Shown piece after piece: positions 1 through 8,239 of a stretch of DNA of 38,436 bases; positions within the stretch are counted from its first letter, which is position 1; each line of letters opens with the position of its first letter. Both the position numbers and the translations under genes were made by a program. Under the pieces are notes generated by a model. It saw only the letters and a program-made list of their open reading frames with translations. It ran no database searches and was not told where the DNA came from. Origin of the DNA: Candidatus Limadaptatus stercoripullorum (GTDB taxonomy: Bacteria; Bacillota; Clostridia; Christensenellales; CAG-917); contig DVOE01000094.1 in the NCBI GenBank assembly GCA_018713795.1, positions 1 through 38,436 on the forward strand, in the 5' to 3' direction.

Positions 1-3000
1 CTGTTCATGGTGACGGAGTCGAAGACGATGATGCCGGAGGAGGCGAGGCTCTCTTCGGTGACCTGACCCGCGTCGGCGTCGTCGCCTATGACCGCGCCGG
101 TGATGTCCGCATTCTCGCCCAGCCACAGTCCGAGCTCGAGAGACACGGAGGTCAGACCCACGCGGATGTTGAAGGTGTAGCGGTGCCATTCGCCGTCGCC
201 CGCTATCTCGAACCACACTTGTTTGCCATCGCGCTCGGAGCCCGAGGCTTCGGTGGCGAGATAGATCATGCCTTTGGTGCCGGCTTCCGCCTTCGCCCAC
301 ACGCTCACGCTGCACACGGAGGAGGCGGAGAGGCTGAAGGAATCGGAAGTGAATCCGGCGTTGAACGCTTCGCCGTCCTTGCCTGCGAGCACGAGCACGG
401 AGGGAGCGCCCGCCTTGATGAGGTCGTCGGCGTTCGCGTAAAGACCCGTGAAGAAATCGGTGTCGTTCTCGTTCGGGAAGAGGGCGCTCGCCTGCTTGCT
501 GACCGTGCCGTCCGCGTTCATCTTGACAATGCCGCCGACGAAGCTGTCGCCGAGGATGTCCGAAGAGAGCGTCCAGTCTTCGGGCACGCCCGCCTTGTCG
601 CCATCCTGCAGCGCCTCGCCGCCCGTCGCGAGACCTTCGGTCTCCTCGAGGTCGACATTGTCAAAACCGCCGTTTGCGAAAGAGTAAGTCTTGGAGCTCG
701 CGAGGGAGACCTTCTTGACATAGGTGCCGGTGGTCGTGTCGTCGTAGTCGGCGGGGGTGACCTCGGTCATGCTCATGTTGGCGAAGAACACGGTGCCGCG
801 CGTGAGCGTGGAAGCGGCGTATCTGCCGCCGGTGCCGAGGGCGAGGGTGAGCCACAGCTCCTTTGCCTCGTCGGCGTTCCCGCGCACGAGCAGGGTGAGC
901 TCGCGCCAGCCGTTGTTGTCCTCGAGCTCGTCCGTGTTGACGGCGGTGAAGGAAGCGAGATCCTTGACCTCATCCTCATTCTTGTCGTCGGACTGCCTGA
1001 GGTAGACATAAGCGCCCGTGCCGCTTTCGATGTCCGCGGTCTTGACCCAGACGGAGATGCGGTAAGAGGCGTTGGGACGGATGGTGAATTTCTTGGAATC
1101 GTACGCGAACGAGGTCGCCTTGTCGGCGCTGAGCATGAACGCGTAGTCGCTTTCGGTGGCGTAGGGGGTGAGGGGAGCGTCGACGCCTTCGGGGAGACCT
1201 TCGCCCGTCGCGGCGTTGACGACGCCCGTCCTGACAAAGGACGCGTCGACGACTGCGGGATTGTCGGCGGTGCTCGCGGAGAAGGTTATGCCCGCGGACA
1301 GCCCGAGCGAACCTGTGCTGTAAGCGTCGTCGGAGCCGACGACGGGGTTGAACTCGCCGTCGATACCCGTGCCCGCGGAGCCCGCGGACGCGGAGAAGAG
1401 GTTGGTGGTCGCGAGGTCTATTCTGAGACCCTGCGCGGCAACGGAGCCGTTCGCGTCGAGAGAGTAGTCTCCGTCGCCGGTTACGGTTGCGGAATCGAAA
1501 CCGTCCCGGTCGGTCTCTTTGAGAGTGAGATTGTCGATGAAGACCCAGCCCGTCGAGAAAGTGCCGCCGGTGGTGTAGGTCTTTTGGGAGCTGCCGCTCG
1601 AAGTGGTGGAAGTGTAGCGGGTGTAGGTGGTCTCGGTGTTGTCCGAGGGGGTGTCCGTGCCCAGCCACATTTCCATCTTGTAGGACATGTCGCGGTAGCT
1701 GTTGCCGTGGATGACGAAGGTGAAGGTCGTCCAGCCGGTGGTGGACTTGCCCTGTTCGGGGCTGCCGTACACGACGGCGTTATCGTCGCCGGTGGGGTTG
1801 GACGCTATGCCCGTGATCTCTATGTCGTTGCCGCTGCCCGTGAGACGCAGGGTCATGCCCGCGCCGTAGATGTTGGCGAGATAGACATCCACCGAGAGGA
1901 TATAGTACTTGTTCTTCTCGATGACGATATCGCGGGAAGTGCGGATGCCCTGGGCGGTCATGAGCTGCTGAGAGAGCATGTAGACATTGTCGCCCATCAC
2001 GCCGTCGCGTTTGACGACGCGGTCCGCTATGCCCGCGAGCTGCTCGGCGGGGTAGTAGCGCACGACGCTGTCGCCGTCTTTGATGTAGTAGCTCGAGCTG
2101 ACGAAGTCGGCGTAGTCCTCCGCGAACGAGGAGAGGGACACGATGCCGTTAAAGCGGTCGGAGGAAGGAGCGGAGTCGCCTCTCACCATGCTCCAGCCCG
2201 ACGGGGCGGTGGAGGAAGCGATGCTCGTCGAACCGAACTCGAAGCCGCCGTTGGTGAGTTTGAGGGAAGCGGTCGCGACAGTGCGGACAGCCGCGGGATC
2301 GTTCTTTTCCGCCTCGTATTGGGTCTTCTCGAGCGCGGTGGCGTCGGCGTACTTCTCGGCTGCGGTCTTGCCGCCCTCGTCGTCGGTCAGCTTCTCGAGA
2401 GTGACATTGTCGAAGAAGGCGTAGCCGGTGGTCAGTCCGTCGCTGTAGTAAGAGGAATATTTGCCGAGAGAGAGGTTGACGGTCAAAGAGCTCGACGAGC
2501 TCACGCCGCCCTCGATATAGATCTCGTAGGTCACCCACTTGCCGTCGGTGTCGATGCCGGCGAACTCGGCGTAGGTGGCGGAGGAGACATAGATGCGCGC
2601 GCCGGGATCGGCGTGCTCATTGTCGGGGTCGCCCTTGATGCCGTAGGTCAGGACATCCACGGAGAGCTTGTAGTAAGCGTTCTTCTCGATGGAGAAGGAG
2701 GCGGAGGTGTAGCCGTACGCGGTGGGACCGTAGTCCTCGTCGCCCGTCTCGTTCTCCTCGGGCATGTAGATCATGAGCGCGTTCTTGATCGCGTCGTTTT
2801 CGCCGTAGCGGCCGTCCGCGGTCAGCAGCTTGTAAAGAGCGCCGTCCTCGTCGTCCCAGAGATGACGGTACTGCTCGTAGGTCGCGGAAGAGAGATTGAC
2901 CGCGCCCGCGATGACATCCTCATGCACGGCGGAGGAGCTGTACAGCCTTGCGCCCGACCAGCTCGTCACCGAACGCGGGAAATCGCCCGAAGTGCCGATG

Positions 3001-3164
3001 ACTTTGAAGTCGGAGTTGGAGATGAGCAGCCCCTCGGTGGCTTCCGTGTCCGACGAGGTGTCCGCGGGGGTATCGTCGGGATTGCAGGCGGCGAGCACCA
3101 GCGCGGAGATCGCCATCACCACTAAGAGAACGAGTGCGATAACAGAAAACTTCTTTTTGTTCAT
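1..3164 (-). CDS. Surface lipoprotein with four tandem beta-sandwich (CBM-like) modules, 3' end outside window
   Basis: The reading frame starts at an ATG at 3164 and stays open to the left edge (1,054 residues visible, no stop). The N-terminus is a lipoprotein signal: KKK, a hydrophobic stretch at residues 6-26, then the lipobox LAAC with Cys27. After it come about four modules of roughly 200-250 residues each. They end in the related strings GYAFFDNVTLEKL (near residue 255), GWVFIDNLTLKETD (near 548), GTVFFANMSMTEV (near 795) and IIVFDSVTMN (near 1050). This [FV]x[DN][NS][VL]T ending on a beta-strand is typical of carbohydrate-binding-module-like jelly rolls. The Shine-Dalgarno AAGGAAG lies 4 nt before the ATG. 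No catalytic domain is visible in the part seen. The role is inferred as polysaccharide or host-glycan binding at the cell surface; the exact family is unassigned. Confidence 0.85.
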   Translation of the reverse strand, partial: MNKKKFSVIALVLLVVMAISALVLAACNPDDTPADTSSDTEATEGLLISNSDFKVIGTSGDFPRSVTSWSGARLYSSSAVHEDVIAGAVNLSSATYEQYRHLWDDEDGALYKLLTADGRYGENDAIKNALMIYMPEENETGDEDYGPTAYGYTSASFSIEKNAYYKLSVDVLTYGIKGDPDNEHADPGARIYVSSATYAEFAGIDTDGKWVTYEIYIEGGVSSSSSLTVNLSLGKYSSYYSDGLTTGYAFFDNVTLEKLTDDEGGKTAAEKYADATALEKTQYEAEKNDPAAVRTVATASLKLTNGGFEFGSTSIASSTAPSGWSMVRGDSAPSSDRFNGIVSLSSFAEDYADFVSSSYYIKDGDSVVRYYPAEQLAGIADRVVKRDGVMGDNVYMLSQQLMTAQGIRTSRDIVIEKNKYYILSVDVYLANIYGAGMTLRLTGSGNDIEITGIASNPTGDDNAVVYGSPEQGKSTTGWTTFTFVIHGNSYRDMSYKMEMWLGTDTPSDNTETTYTRYTSTTSSGSSQKTYTTGGTFSTGWVFIDNLTLKETDRDGFDSATVTGDGDYSLDANGSVAAQGLRIDLATTNLFSASAGSAGTGIDGEFNPVVGSDDAYSTGSLGLSAGITFSASTADNPAVVDASFVRTGVVNAATGEGLPEGVDAPLTPYATESDYAFMLSADKATSFAYDSKKFTIRPNASYRISVWVKTADIESGTGAYVYLRQSDDKNEDEVKDLASFTAVNTDELEDNNGWRELTLLVRGNADEAKELWLTLALGTGGRYAASTLTRGTVFFANMSMTEVTPADYDDTTTGTYVKKVSLASSKTYSFANGGFDNVDLEETEGLATGGEALQDGDKAGVPEDWTLSSDILGDSFVGGIVKMNADGTVSKQASALFPNENDTDFFTGLYANADDLIKAGAPSVLVLAGKDGEAFNAGFTSDSFSLSASSVCSVSVWAKAEAGTKGMIYLATEASGSERDGKQVWFEIAGDGEWHRYTFNIRVGLTSVSLELGLWLGENADITGAVIGDDADAGQVTEESLASSGIIVFDSVTMN

Positions 3165-3246
3165 AACTTCCTTAACGCCTCTTGGCATTTTTGCTGTCGC
3201 TTTGCGCCCTGCTCGCGCGTGAGCGCGCGAATTTATAGGCTTGTGT

Positions 3247-3276
3247 ATTCTACAACAAACGCTCGCCCTTTGGCAA
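3247..3276 (-). promoter_or_regulatory. Sigma-A-type promoter of the lipoprotein gene
   Basis: On the minus strand, -35 TTGCCA (3276-3271) and -10 TAGAAT (3252-3247) are separated by 18 nt, with a TG just before the -10. It lies about 83 nt upstream of the ATG at 3164. It is back to back with the plus-strand promoter at 3283-3311. Confidence 0.55.
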
Positions 3277-3282
3277 ACGCTT

Positions 3283-3311
3283 TTGATAATTTCCGGCGAA
3301 TTAACGATAAT
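3283..3311 (+). promoter_or_regulatory. Sigma-A-type promoter of the TauE/SafE pair
   Basis: -35 TTGATA (3283-3288), 17-nt spacer, -10 GATAAT (3306-3311). It is placed 21 nt before the ATG at 3333, so the leader would be very short and begin near the Shine-Dalgarno GGGAGG. Confidence 0.55.
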
Positions 3312-3332
3312 AACCGGGTGGGAGGGCTCACG

Positions 3333-3761
3333 ATGGAGAGTATTGCCGCTTTTTGTGAAGGAAAGACCACGCTCGCGCGCTATTCGGCAAAACCCGTATC
3401 CCCGGGGCGCGCCGCCGTCTCGGCGCTGCTCGGACTGCTGGTCGGGGCGGTCAACGGACTTCTCGGGGCGGGCGGAGGTATGCTCGCCGTGCCGCTGCTC
3501 ACGGGTGCGGAGGGGCTTCCCGCCAAGAAAGCGCACGCCACCGCGATCGCGCTCATCCTCCCGCTCTCGGCGGTGAGCACGCTCGTGTACGCCCTGACCG
3601 GCGGCGGCTCTTATGCGGCGGAGATGCCCGCAGCAGCCGGAGTGTTCGCGGGCGGGATAGTCGGCGCGCTCCTGCTCTCGAAGGCGCCTGCGGCGCTCCT
3701 CACCGAACTCTTTTACGGCGTCATGATGTTTGCGGGCATCAAGATGCTGTTCGGCGCGTAA
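3333..3761 (+). CDS. TauE/SafE-family permease, half-size subunit 1
   Basis: A 142-residue integral membrane protein. The start at 3333 is preferred because GGGAGG lies 7 nt upstream; an in-frame upstream extension to 3219 would cross the promoter. A soluble N-terminus of about 25 residues is followed by a glycine-rich helix containing GLLGAGGGMLAVPLL, a signature of the TauE/SafE (DUF81) repeat, and by further hydrophobic segments to the C-terminus. Full-length family members are about 250 residues and carry two such repeats; this gene encodes only one. The second repeat is supplied by the next gene, so the two products probably assemble as a heterodimer. The family exports or imports sulfonates, sulfite and related anions; the substrate here cannot be read from sequence. 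Confidence 0.8.
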   Translation: MESIAAFCEGKTTLARYSAKPVSPGRAAVSALLGLLVGAVNGLLGAGGGMLAVPLLTGAEGLPAKKAHATAIALILPLSAVSTLVYALTGGGSYAAEMPAAAGVFAGGIVGALLLSKAPAALLTELFYGVMMFAGIKMLFGA

Positions 3762-3784
3762 AAACAAAATCAGAGGTTTATCAT

Positions 3785-3850
3785 ATGAAAACAGATATTA
3801 AAAATGTCGTTTCCGCGCATATTGCGGCGGGGAGGAGAATGGCGTCGTGA
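3785..3850 (+). CDS. Possible 21-residue leader ORF upstream of the second TauE gene
   Basis: A short frame opens at ATG 3785, encodes MKTDIKNVVSAHIAAGRRMA plus Ser, and stops with TGA at 3848-3850. That stop overlaps the GTG start of the next gene (GTGA). A weak AGAGG lies upstream. The Shine-Dalgarno of the following permease gene (GGGGAGGAG) is inside this frame. It may be a coupling or leader peptide, or chance. No similarity is recognised. Confidence 0.3.
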   Translation: MKTDIKNVVSAHIAAGRRMAS

Positions 3851-4236
3851 GGGTGGTGTGGCTGATCGTCGCGGGCGCCGCGGGCGGTATCCTCGCGGGG
3901 ATGGGCATGGGCGGAGGCACGCTCACCATTCCCCTCCTCGTGCTCGCGCTCGGGGTGAGCCAGCGTGCGGCGCAGTTTGTCAACCTCGTCGCCTTTCTCC
4001 CGACGGGCGCAGCCGCTCTCGCGGTGCACACGGGAAAGGGACTGGTGTCGGGCGGCTGTCTGAGGTATATCCTCCCGCCCGCTCTCGTCGCGGCGTCGTT
4101 GGTCTCATATTTCGCGGCGGAGGTGGATCAGGAGGTGCTCGGGCGGGTGTTCGGCGGCTTTCTCGTGCTGCTCGCGGCGGGCGGGCTTGTGTCGGGAGCG
4201 GCGGCTAAACGCGCGGGGCGGAGCGGCGGCTTTTGA
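3847..4236 (+). CDS. TauE/SafE-family permease, half-size subunit 2
   Basis: A 129-residue membrane protein with about four hydrophobic segments. It contains GILAGMGMGGGTLTIPLL, the second-repeat counterpart of the signature in the gene just upstream. The start is GTG 3847, with GGGGAGGAG ending about 9 nt before it. The ATG at 3839 is in another frame and stops at once. The gap to subunit 1 is 85 nt and contains a possible 21-codon ORF that ends in a GTGA overlap with this start. With its partner it would rebuild a normal two-repeat TauE/SafE transporter for a sulfur-containing or organic anion. The substrate is unknown. Confidence 0.8.
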   Translation: MRVVWLIVAGAAGGILAGMGMGGGTLTIPLLVLALGVSQRAAQFVNLVAFLPTGAAALAVHTGKGLVSGGCLRYILPPALVAASLVSYFAAEVDQEVLGRVFGGFLVLLAAGGLVSGAAAKRAGRSGGF

Positions 4237-4246
4237 ATTTTCGGTA

Positions 4247-4275
4247 TTTACACCACCCCCTTTTCAGTTTATAAT
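4247..4275 (+). promoter_or_regulatory. Strong sigma-A-type promoter of the rnf operon
   Basis: -35 TTTACA (4247-4252), exactly 17 nt, then consensus -10 TATAAT (4270-4275) in an AT-rich island in otherwise GC-rich DNA. Transcription would begin near 4282, about 50 nt before the rnfC start. It begins only 11 nt after the stop codon of the upstream permease gene. Confidence 0.7.
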
Positions 4276-4331
4276 AAATTAAAGTTGCCGCGCCCGTGCG
4301 CTCATGCACGCGCGGCGTGATGAGAGAGATC

Positions 4332-5642
4332 ATGCCCCTAAGCGCGCTCTTCAAAACTTTCCGGCACGGCACACATCCGCCTGCCCGTAAAGATACGGCG
4401 GGTGCCGTCGTTTCCGAGCTGCCTGTTCCCGGCGAACTTTTCGTCAGCCTCGGGCAGCATATCGGTGCGCCCGCGAAGGCGGTCGTCGCGGCGGGAGACA
4501 GGGTGCTCGAAGGGCAGCTTTTGGCCGAGCCCGCCCCCGGGCTTTCGGCGGCGGTGCATTCCCCCGTTTCGGGGACGGTCAAGGGCGTGGTGAAACTGCC
4601 GGTCGCTTCGGGCGGCAGTGCGGAACATATCGTCGTCGAGAACGACGGCAGGTACGAAAAGAGCCTGCTCCCGCCCCTTCCCGAGGACGCGTCTCCCTCG
4701 GAGATAGTCGGACGGGTGCGCGAGGCGGGCATAGTCGGCATGGGCGGAGCGGGTTTCCCGACCGCCGTCAAGCTGACCCCCAAGGAGAAGATCGACACCC
4801 TCATCGTCAACGGCGCCGAATGCGAGCCTTACATAACCTGCGACTGCCGGGTCATGCAGGAATCGGCGGAGGAAGTGGTGCGAGGCGCGCTGCTGCTCGC
4901 GAGGGCGGTCGGAGCCTCCCGCACGGTCATCGCCGTCGAAAAAAATAAGCCCGAAGCGGTCGCGGCGCTGAGAGCCGCGGCGGAGGGGAGAGCAGAAGTG
5001 CTCGCGCTCAGGGTCAAGTATCCGCAGGGCGCGGAGAAGCAGCTCATATATGCCGCCACGGGGCGGCGCGTCCCGGCGGGCGGACTTCCGTCCGCGGTCG
5101 GGTGCGTTGTGGACAACGCGCAGACGGCACTCGCGGTCGCTCGCGCCGTTTTGCACGGCGAAGCGCCGGTCTCCCGCGTCATCACCGTTGCGGGCGGCGG
5201 CGTGGAGAAGCGGGGGAACTTCCGCGTCCGCGTGGGCACGCCCTTTTCCTTTGTCTACGAGTGCGTGCGCGGCGACAAGCCCGAGACGCTGACCGACAAG
5301 GTGATCTCCGGCGGTCCCATGATGGGCACGGCGCAGGCGGATCTTTCGGCGTGCTGCACCAAGACCACTTCCGCGCTGCTTTTCCTCTCGCACGATGAGA
5401 TAAGCGTGGCGGAGACCACCGACTGCATAAACTGCGGCAGGTGTCTCAGGAGCTGTCCCATGTTCCTCCCGCCGCGCGAGATAGAGAGAGCGGTGCTCTC
5501 GAAGGACGCGGAGCGCGCCCGTACGCTCGGCGTCGAGGCGTGCATGGAGTGCGGGGTGTGCTCGTATGTCTGTCCCGCAAAGCGTCCTCTGGTGCAGGCG
5601 ATGCGGCTCGCGAAGAGGCAGCTCAAAGGAGGAGGCAAATGA
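4332..5642 (+). CDS. rnfC: Rnf electron transport complex subunit C
   Basis: A 436-residue peripheral subunit that binds NADH/FMN and passes electrons between NAD(H) and the rest of the Rnf complex on the cytoplasmic side. The glycine-rich GMGGAGFP (near residue 138) and NGAECEPYI mark the flavin/NADH-binding domain. A SLBB-like region follows. Two 4Fe-4S sites lie near the C-terminus at Cys365/368/371/375 and Cys404/407/410/414. The ATG at 4332 gives the usual family length and N-terminus; in-frame ATGs at 4320 and 4296 would add a short, unsupported extension. The stop codon overlaps the next start (ATGA). It is the first gene of a complete rnfCDGEAB operon, the order usual in Firmicutes. 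Confidence 0.95.
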   Translation: MPLSALFKTFRHGTHPPARKDTAGAVVSELPVPGELFVSLGQHIGAPAKAVVAAGDRVLEGQLLAEPAPGLSAAVHSPVSGTVKGVVKLPVASGGSAEHIVVENDGRYEKSLLPPLPEDASPSEIVGRVREAGIVGMGGAGFPTAVKLTPKEKIDTLIVNGAECEPYITCDCRVMQESAEEVVRGALLLARAVGASRTVIAVEKNKPEAVAALRAAAEGRAEVLALRVKYPQGAEKQLIYAATGRRVPAGGLPSAVGCVVDNAQTALAVARAVLHGEAPVSRVITVAGGGVEKRGNFRVRVGTPFSFVYECVRGDKPETLTDKVISGGPMMGTAQADLSACCTKTTSALLFLSHDEISVAETTDCINCGRCLRSCPMFLPPREIERAVLSKDAERARTLGVEACMECGVCSYVCPAKRPLVQAMRLAKRQLKGGGK

Positions 5643-6808
5643 GCAAATATCTCGTCTCCTTCTCGCCGCACATAACCTCGCGCGCCACCACCCGACGCAT
5701 AATGCTGGATGTCATCATCGCGCTCATGCCGGCGCTCATCGCGGCGACGCTGCTTTACGGGCTGTACACCTTCTGTCTCGCGGTGCTGAGCGTGGGGAGC
5801 GCGGTGTTCTTCGAGTGGCTGTTCAACGCGGTCACTAAGCGCAAACAGACCACGGGCGATCTTTCGGCGGTGGTGACGGGGCTCATCCTTGCCCTCAACC
5901 TCCCGCCCGTCGTGCCCTTCTATGTCCCCATGGTGGGCGCGGCGTTCGCCATCCTCGTCGTCAAGATGCTGTTCGGCGGCATAGGCAGGAACTTCGCCAA
6001 TCCCGCCGTTACCGCGCGCATATTCCTCATGCTCGCCTGGGCGGGAGTGATGACGAGGTTCGTGCTGCCCATAGACCTCTCGGAGCCCGGCTCGTTCGTC
6101 GCCTATTTCTCGGAGGCGGTGAACATCTCGCTGCCCGACGCGATAACCACCGCCACTCCGCTCGCGGGCGTCAAACAGGCGTTCGAGAGCGGCGCCGATC
6201 CCTCGGCGGGGCTGAGCGCGCTCGACATGTTCCTCGGGCGCATAGGCGGCAGCGCGGGCGAGGTCTCCGCCCTCGCCGTGCTGATAGGCGGCGTCTATCT
6301 CGCCGTGAGGCGGGTGATAGATGTGCGCATCCCCGTCATCTATATCGCTTCGACCGCCGTGTTCACCGCGATCTTCTACGCGAACACCGGCTATGTGGGC
6401 GAGTATGTCTGGACATATCTGCTCGGCGGCGGGCTGATGTTCGGCGCCGTGTTCATGGCGACCGACTACGCCACTTCCCCCAAGAGCACGCCCGCCGTTG
6501 TGATCTACGGGATAGGTCTCGGGCTGCTCACCGTCGTCATCCGGAAGTTCGGCACGATGAACGAGGGCGTGTCCTTCGCCATCCTGCTCATGAACATAGT
6601 CACGCCGCTGCTGAACAGGATCAGGACGCGTCCCTTCGGTGCGCCGGCGGCGAGACCCTTCAAAAAACTCGCGGCAGCCGTCGCGGAGAGAAGAGCCCGG
6701 AAAAAACTCGTCCCCGAGACGGGCGGGGCGGGTGCGCCCGCCGTGGACGCGGGGAAAGAGGAGAGCGCCGCGAGCGCGTCGGCGGAAGGAGGGGAGAGCG
6801 ATGAGTGA
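5639..6808 (+). CDS. rnfD: Rnf electron transport complex subunit D
   Basis: A 389-residue polytopic membrane subunit of the NqrB/RnfD family, which carries a covalent FMN and forms part of the ion-translocating path. Conserved strings include FSPHITS at the N-terminus, TGLILALNLPP (near 80-90), and GRNFANPAV (near 116-124). DAITTATPLAG contains the likely flavinylation Thr173. About ten hydrophobic segments are visible. The start overlaps the rnfC stop, and the C-terminus overlaps rnfG by 8 nt. An unusual charged Ala/Glu/Lys-rich tail of about 50 residues (from about 337) follows the last membrane helix; its function is unknown. Confidence 0.95.
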   Translation: MSKYLVSFSPHITSRATTRRIMLDVIIALMPALIAATLLYGLYTFCLAVLSVGSAVFFEWLFNAVTKRKQTTGDLSAVVTGLILALNLPPVVPFYVPMVGAAFAILVVKMLFGGIGRNFANPAVTARIFLMLAWAGVMTRFVLPIDLSEPGSFVAYFSEAVNISLPDAITTATPLAGVKQAFESGADPSAGLSALDMFLGRIGGSAGEVSALAVLIGGVYLAVRRVIDVRIPVIYIASTAVFTAIFYANTGYVGEYVWTYLLGGGLMFGAVFMATDYATSPKSTPAVVIYGIGLGLLTVVIRKFGTMNEGVSFAILLMNIVTPLLNRIRTRPFGAPAARPFKKLAAAVAERRARKKLVPETGGAGAPAVDAGKEESAASASAEGGESDE

Positions 6809-7430
6809 ACGCCGCGTTCGGACTCTCGACGCCCCCGCCCGCTTCGTCACCAAAGATATGGTGATGTGCGTGGTCGTGCTCGCCGTGATAGCTCTCGTCG
6901 CGGGAGTGCTGCTCGGGCTGGTCAACTGGCTGACCTATGTCGATCCCGCCGCCGCCGTCGCCGAACAGGTGGCGGAGCATTACGGCGTGGATCCCTCTCT
7001 CGTCTCCTCCGCGGAAGACAGGGCGATGAGCGCTCCCGGCGCGTCAAGCACCGTGGATGCTGCCTATGTCGTCTCGCGGGAAGGGGAGACGCTCGCTTAC
7101 GCCTATCTGGTGTCGGGAGCGGGCGCTTACAAGGGCACGGTGCAGTTCATCTTCTATGTCACGCGGGGGGGCAGGATAGAGGGGACCGAAGTCTACGCCT
7201 CTTCCGAGACCGCGGGCATAGGCAGCAAAGTGCTGACAAAGGACAATCTCGCCCGCCTCGTCGGGCTGGACCTCGGCGCGATCACCGACTACGGCGATGT
7301 CGGCTCGTCGGCGGTGAGGGACGAGGGGGTCTATATCACCGGAGCGACTTACACCTCTAAGTCGCTGGTAAATGCGGTGCGCGCGCTCGCTTACGCGTTC
7401 GCCGCGGCTTCGGGGGAGGTGACGACATGA
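6801..7430 (+). CDS. rnfG: Rnf electron transport complex subunit G
   Basis: A 209-residue subunit with one N-terminal membrane helix (about residues 21-45) and an extracytoplasmic FMN-binding domain. The motif ITGATYTSKS near the C-terminus holds the flavin-linked Thr183; the family consensus is S/T-G-A-T. ETAGIGSKV is also typical of RnfG/NqrC. The ATG at 6801 has GGAGGGGAG upstream and overlaps the rnfD stop. The stop overlaps rnfE (ATGA), indicating translational coupling. It carries electrons between RnfD and other membrane subunits. Covalent attachment would need an ApbE flavin transferase, which is not in this window. Confidence 0.95.
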   Translation: MSERRVRTLDAPARFVTKDMVMCVVVLAVIALVAGVLLGLVNWLTYVDPAAAVAEQVAEHYGVDPSLVSSAEDRAMSAPGASSTVDAAYVVSREGETLAYAYLVSGAGAYKGTVQFIFYVTRGGRIEGTEVYASSETAGIGSKVLTKDNLARLVGLDLGAITDYGDVGSSAVRDEGVYITGATYTSKSLVNAVRALAYAFAAASGEVTT

Positions 7431-8239
7431 GCAGACTCGGTCGCCGTCCCATGCCGCCCGCGCTCAAAGGCAAGGGCAAGATAGTCGCCGACGGGATATT
7501 CGCGTCCAACCCGGTGTTCAGGCTGGTGCTCGGGATGTGCCCGACGCTCGCCATATCAACGAGCGCGTTCAACGGGCTGGGGATGGGCATCGCCGCGACC
7601 GTGGTGCTGGTGTGCTCCAACGCCTTGGTGTCGCTGCTCAGGAAGGTCATCCCCGACAAGGTGCGCATCCCCGCGTATGTGCTCATCATCGCCACCTTCG
7701 TCACGCTGGTGGAAATGCTCCTGAGAAAGTTCGTGCCCGCCCTCTACGACGCCCTCGGCATATACCTGCCGCTCATAGTCGTCAACTGCATAATCCTCGC
7801 CCGCGCGGAAGCCTTCGCGAGCACAAACAAGGTCGGCGACTCCGTGCTGGACGGACTGGGCATGGGACTGGGGTTCACCCTTGCGCTCATGCTACTCGGC
7901 GTGATACGCGAGTTCCTGGGCGCAGGCACCTTCTTCACGGGCAGCTTCGGCGGGGCGGACTTCGGTGTGACCCTCGGGGCGATGCCCGACTACGCCATGT
8001 CCGTGTTCGTGCTGCCGGCGGGCGGGTTCCTCACCCTCGGGCTCGTCATGGCGGCGATCAACGCGATCTCGGACAAGATAGAGAAAAAGCGCGCCGGTGC
8101 GGCGGAGGACGCCGCCGGGAGCGCGGACGGCGAAGAGAACGCGAAGAACGACGAAACGAACGAAAGCGAAGTTAATGCCGCGGGAAACGACGGCTTAAGC
8201 GCGGATAGCGGCGGAACGCTGCCGAAGGAGGAGGCGTGA
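7427..8239 (+). CDS. rnfE: Rnf electron transport complex subunit E
   Basis: A 270-residue membrane subunit of the RnfA/RnfE/NqrD/NqrE family. These paired inverted-topology subunits hold an intramembrane iron-sulfur centre. Recognisable strings are FRLVLGMCPTLAIS near the N-terminus and YLPLIVVNCIILARAEAFA in the middle, each with the conserved cysteine. GVIREFLGAGT follows. The last roughly 60 residues, after a final helix ending near residue 210, form an acidic, Asn/Glu/Ala-rich tail that is not part of the family core. The start overlaps rnfG (ATGA), and the stop overlaps the rnfA start (TGATG). Confidence 0.95.
   Translation: MSRLGRRPMPPALKGKGKIVADGIFASNPVFRLVLGMCPTLAISTSAFNGLGMGIAATVVLVCSNALVSLLRKVIPDKVRIPAYVLIIATFVTLVEMLLRKFVPALYDALGIYLPLIVVNCIILARAEAFASTNKVGDSVLDGLGMGLGFTLALMLLGVIREFLGAGTFFTGSFGGADFGVTLGAMPDYAMSVFVLPAGGFLTLGLVMAAINAISDKIEKKRAGAAEDAAGSADGEENAKNDETNESEVNAAGNDGLSADSGGTLPKEEA

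Noticed and set aside
183..3125. 980-codon open frame on the plus strand
   Set aside because: It is the antisense of the lipoprotein gene; it lacks a ribosome site and family resemblance, while the minus strand has a lipobox signal and repeated modules.
5255..6925. 556-codon minus-strand frame
   Set aside because: Antisense to rnfC/rnfD; low-complexity His/Arg/Gly-rich translation.
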